Below are positions 5,955-7,260 of a stretch of DNA of 7,260 bases, in pieces (position 1 is the first letter of the stretch; every line of letters starts with the position of its first letter). The notes beneath the pieces were generated by a model. It was not told the origin of the DNA. It was given only the letters and a program-made list of their open reading frames with translations, and did not search any database. Source of the DNA: Balneolales bacterium (GTDB taxonomy: Bacteria > Bacteroidota > Rhodothermia > Balneolales > Natronogracilivirgulaceae); assembly GCA_007127665.1 (NCBI GenBank), contig SKYY01000190.1, positions 1 through 7,260 of the forward strand, written 5' to 3'. The position numbers were made by a program, and so were the translations under genes.

Positions 5955-7121
5955 ATATCGTTCCTCGATTTCGCTTATGGAATCACCGCCGAATTTTTCC
6001 AGAAATGCGTTTGCCAGAACGGGGGCAATGACATTTTCAACGACAACAACAGCCCGTGGAAGTGCGCAGACGTCCGATCGTTCGTACCGTGTGTCCTGCG
6101 TTTTTTTGGATTCCATATCCACGGTCTGCATCGGTTTGAGCATGGTGGGGATCGGTTTCATGACACCGCGAATGATCAGGGGCATGCCGGTGGTGATGCC
6201 GCCTTCGAGTCCGCCGGCGCGGTTGCTGCTGCGTGCGAAACGTTCCTTCTCCCAGGTAATTTCATCATGCACCTGGTGTCCGTGACGCCTCCCCGCTTCA
6301 AATCCCAGCCCGATCTCAACGCCTTTCATGGCCTGTGTGCTCATCACGGCCTGGGCGAGCAAGCCTTCGAGTTTGCGGTCCCAATGGACATATGTACCCA
6401 GGCCCGCGGGCAGGCCGGTGACCACAATTTCGTAGATGCCGCCAAGTGAGCTCCCTGCCTTGCGCCGTTTCTTGATTTCCTCAACCATCTGAGCGGTCAG
6501 GTTTTCATCCAGGCACCGCACCTCGGAGGCATCGGCTGTGCCGGCGAGGTGTTCTGCGCCATCCGCAAGCAATGGGTCGGCAATGGAGCGGACATCCTCC
6601 CAGGAGGTGTAGCCCTGTTCGCCGATTTGCAGCACGTGACCGCCGATCTGTATGCCGAAATAGCGCAGGAACTGCCTTGCCGTGGCGCAGCAGGCCACTC
6701 TCATGGCGGTTTCGCGGGCACTGGAGCGGTCAATGACGGGACGGATATCGTCAAAACGGAACTTCTGGACACCGACGAGATCGGCGTGTCCGGGACGCGG
6801 AACGGTTATCCGGGGAACATCCTCATCCACCGGAATGGCGGACATGACCAGCGGCCAGTTGGCGTCATCCTTTTCATAAGCGCGATTGACCATCCGGAGG
6901 GCAACGGGATGACCCATGGTTTTGCCGAATCGCACTCCGGATACAATTTCCGCCGCATCTTTCTCAAAGGCCATACGCCCGCTTCGCCCGTATCCCTGCT
7001 GCCTGCGGGCGAGCTGTTCTGAGATGGTTTCCTTTGAGAGTGGCAGTCCGGCCGGAAGACCCTCAACAATGCCAATCAGTTCCGGTCCGTGTGATTCACC
7101 GGCGGTGAGATATCGAATCAT
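5910..7121 (-). CDS. aroC: Chorismate synthase
   Basis: This enzyme performs the last step of the shikimate pathway, converting 5-enolpyruvylshikimate-3-phosphate to chorismate with reduced FMN, and so supplies aromatic amino acids and other aromatics. The 403-residue protein begins MIRYLTAGESHGPELIGIVE (signature 1, with the conserved His in GESHG). Signature 2 is DRSSARETAMRVACCA (about 138-153) and signature 3 is RSDVCALPRAVVVVENV near the C-terminus. The frame stays open upstream to 7238, but the ATG at 7121 gives the family's invariant N-terminus, so I chose it. After the normal ending (FLEKFGGDSISEIEERY) the last 15 residues, PRATGQNATGPSAS plus stop, come from the tandem repeat array, an unusual tail that probably lies outside the fold. 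No other shikimate gene is in the window. The TPR gene begins 145 bases downstream on the same strand. Confidence 0.97.
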   Translation of the reverse strand: MIRYLTAGESHGPELIGIVEGLPAGLPLSKETISEQLARRQQGYGRSGRMAFEKDAAEIVSGVRFGKTMGHPVALRMVNRAYEKDDANWPLVMSAIPVDEDVPRITVPRPGHADLVGVQKFRFDDIRPVIDRSSARETAMRVACCATARQFLRYFGIQIGGHVLQIGEQGYTSWEDVRSIADPLLADGAEHLAGTADASEVRCLDENLTAQMVEEIKKRRKAGSSLGGIYEIVVTGLPAGLGTYVHWDRKLEGLLAQAVMSTQAMKGVEIGLGFEAGRRHGHQVHDEITWEKERFARSSNRAGGLEGGITTGMPLIIRGVMKPIPTMLKPMQTVDMESKKTQDTRYERSDVCALPRAVVVVENVIAPVLANAFLEKFGGDSISEIEERYPRATGQNATGPSAS

Positions 7122-7260
7122 CGTTTTTCTGTTAGTCCATGTCTTGCGGATTCCTGAACAATGAAGATTGATCCTGAAAATGGGAATCCGGGGAGCAGGA
7201 ATATAGCAAATTCGGGGATGAACTACGGCTTGAATCATGCGCGCCGGCTTGAAACAAAAA
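7122..7260. other. Region upstream of aroC
   Basis: These 139 bases to the window edge precede the aroC start. The aroC frame is open through most of it, but the translated sequence has no resemblance to chorismate synthase N-termini, so I treat it as leader and promoter region. Just before the ATG the - strand leader is A-rich (CAGAAAAACG) with no Shine-Dalgarno. The candidate extended -10 lies inside it. Confidence 0.5.
7200..7208 (-). promoter_or_regulatory. Candidate extended -10 promoter element for aroC
   Basis: On the - strand this reads TGCTATATT, a TGn extended -10 followed by TATATT (five of six matches to TATAAT), about 80 bases before the aroC ATG. No good -35 hexamer lies 16-18 bases further upstream, which an extended -10 can tolerate. 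If used, it would give an untranslated leader of about 70 bases. This is motif resemblance only. Confidence 0.3.

Noticed and set aside
5625..6449. A long + strand open frame of about 274 codons reading through the repeat array and the 3' half of aroC, with an SGGVL/SAGAL-type repeat
   Set aside because: It is antisense to the strongly supported aroC and TPR genes, and its non-repeat part resembles no protein. The openness follows from GC-rich antisense codon bias and the stop-free 15-base repeat on that strand.
7122..7238. A 39-codon N-terminal extension of aroC to an ATG at 7238
   Set aside because: Chorismate synthases begin at the MIRYLTAGESHG-type N-terminus; the extension has no family resemblance and covers the likely promoter.

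Overview
The window holds seven genes: one cut off by the left edge and six complete. Base composition is moderately GC-rich. The protein sequences resemble the Bacteroidota/Rhodothermota/Balneolota (FCB) group: a kinase H-box of the HQLGTPLSS type, a small conserved TPR protein beside a LysM/RlpA-like secreted protein, and starts with no clear Shine-Dalgarno but often A-rich leaders. The phylum is an inference from these features; no marker gene that would settle it is present.

Left part, + strand (1-3361): the 3' end of clpP, then clpX after a 53-base gap, forming the usual ATP-dependent ClpXP protease pair. A 192-base spacer follows, then a membrane sensor histidine kinase with no response regulator beside it. 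The kinase gene runs tail-to-tail into an ECF sigma factor gene on the other strand, and the two coding regions share 19 bases.

Right part, - strand (transcribed right to left, 7121 down to 3343): aroC (chorismate synthase), then a small TPR protein, a secreted protein with four LysM domains and an RlpA-like double-psi barrel (9 bases after the TPR gene, so probably co-transcribed), a 187-base AT-rich intergenic region, and the ECF sigma factor. The theme is protein quality control, envelope sensing and peptidoglycan binding, plus one shikimate-pathway enzyme.

Most of this is ordinary chromosomal housekeeping, and I see no mobile element, CRISPR array, RNA gene or defence system. Two signals stand out. 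First, the ClpP catalytic aspartate position is occupied by asparagine, with the Ser-His-Asn spacing exactly matching the Ser-His-Asp triad. Second, a seven-unit 15-bp tandem repeat straddles the end of aroC: it encodes (R/Q)NATG-type pentapeptides, and two variant units supply the stop codons. Unit gain or loss could therefore remodel the AroC C-terminus.
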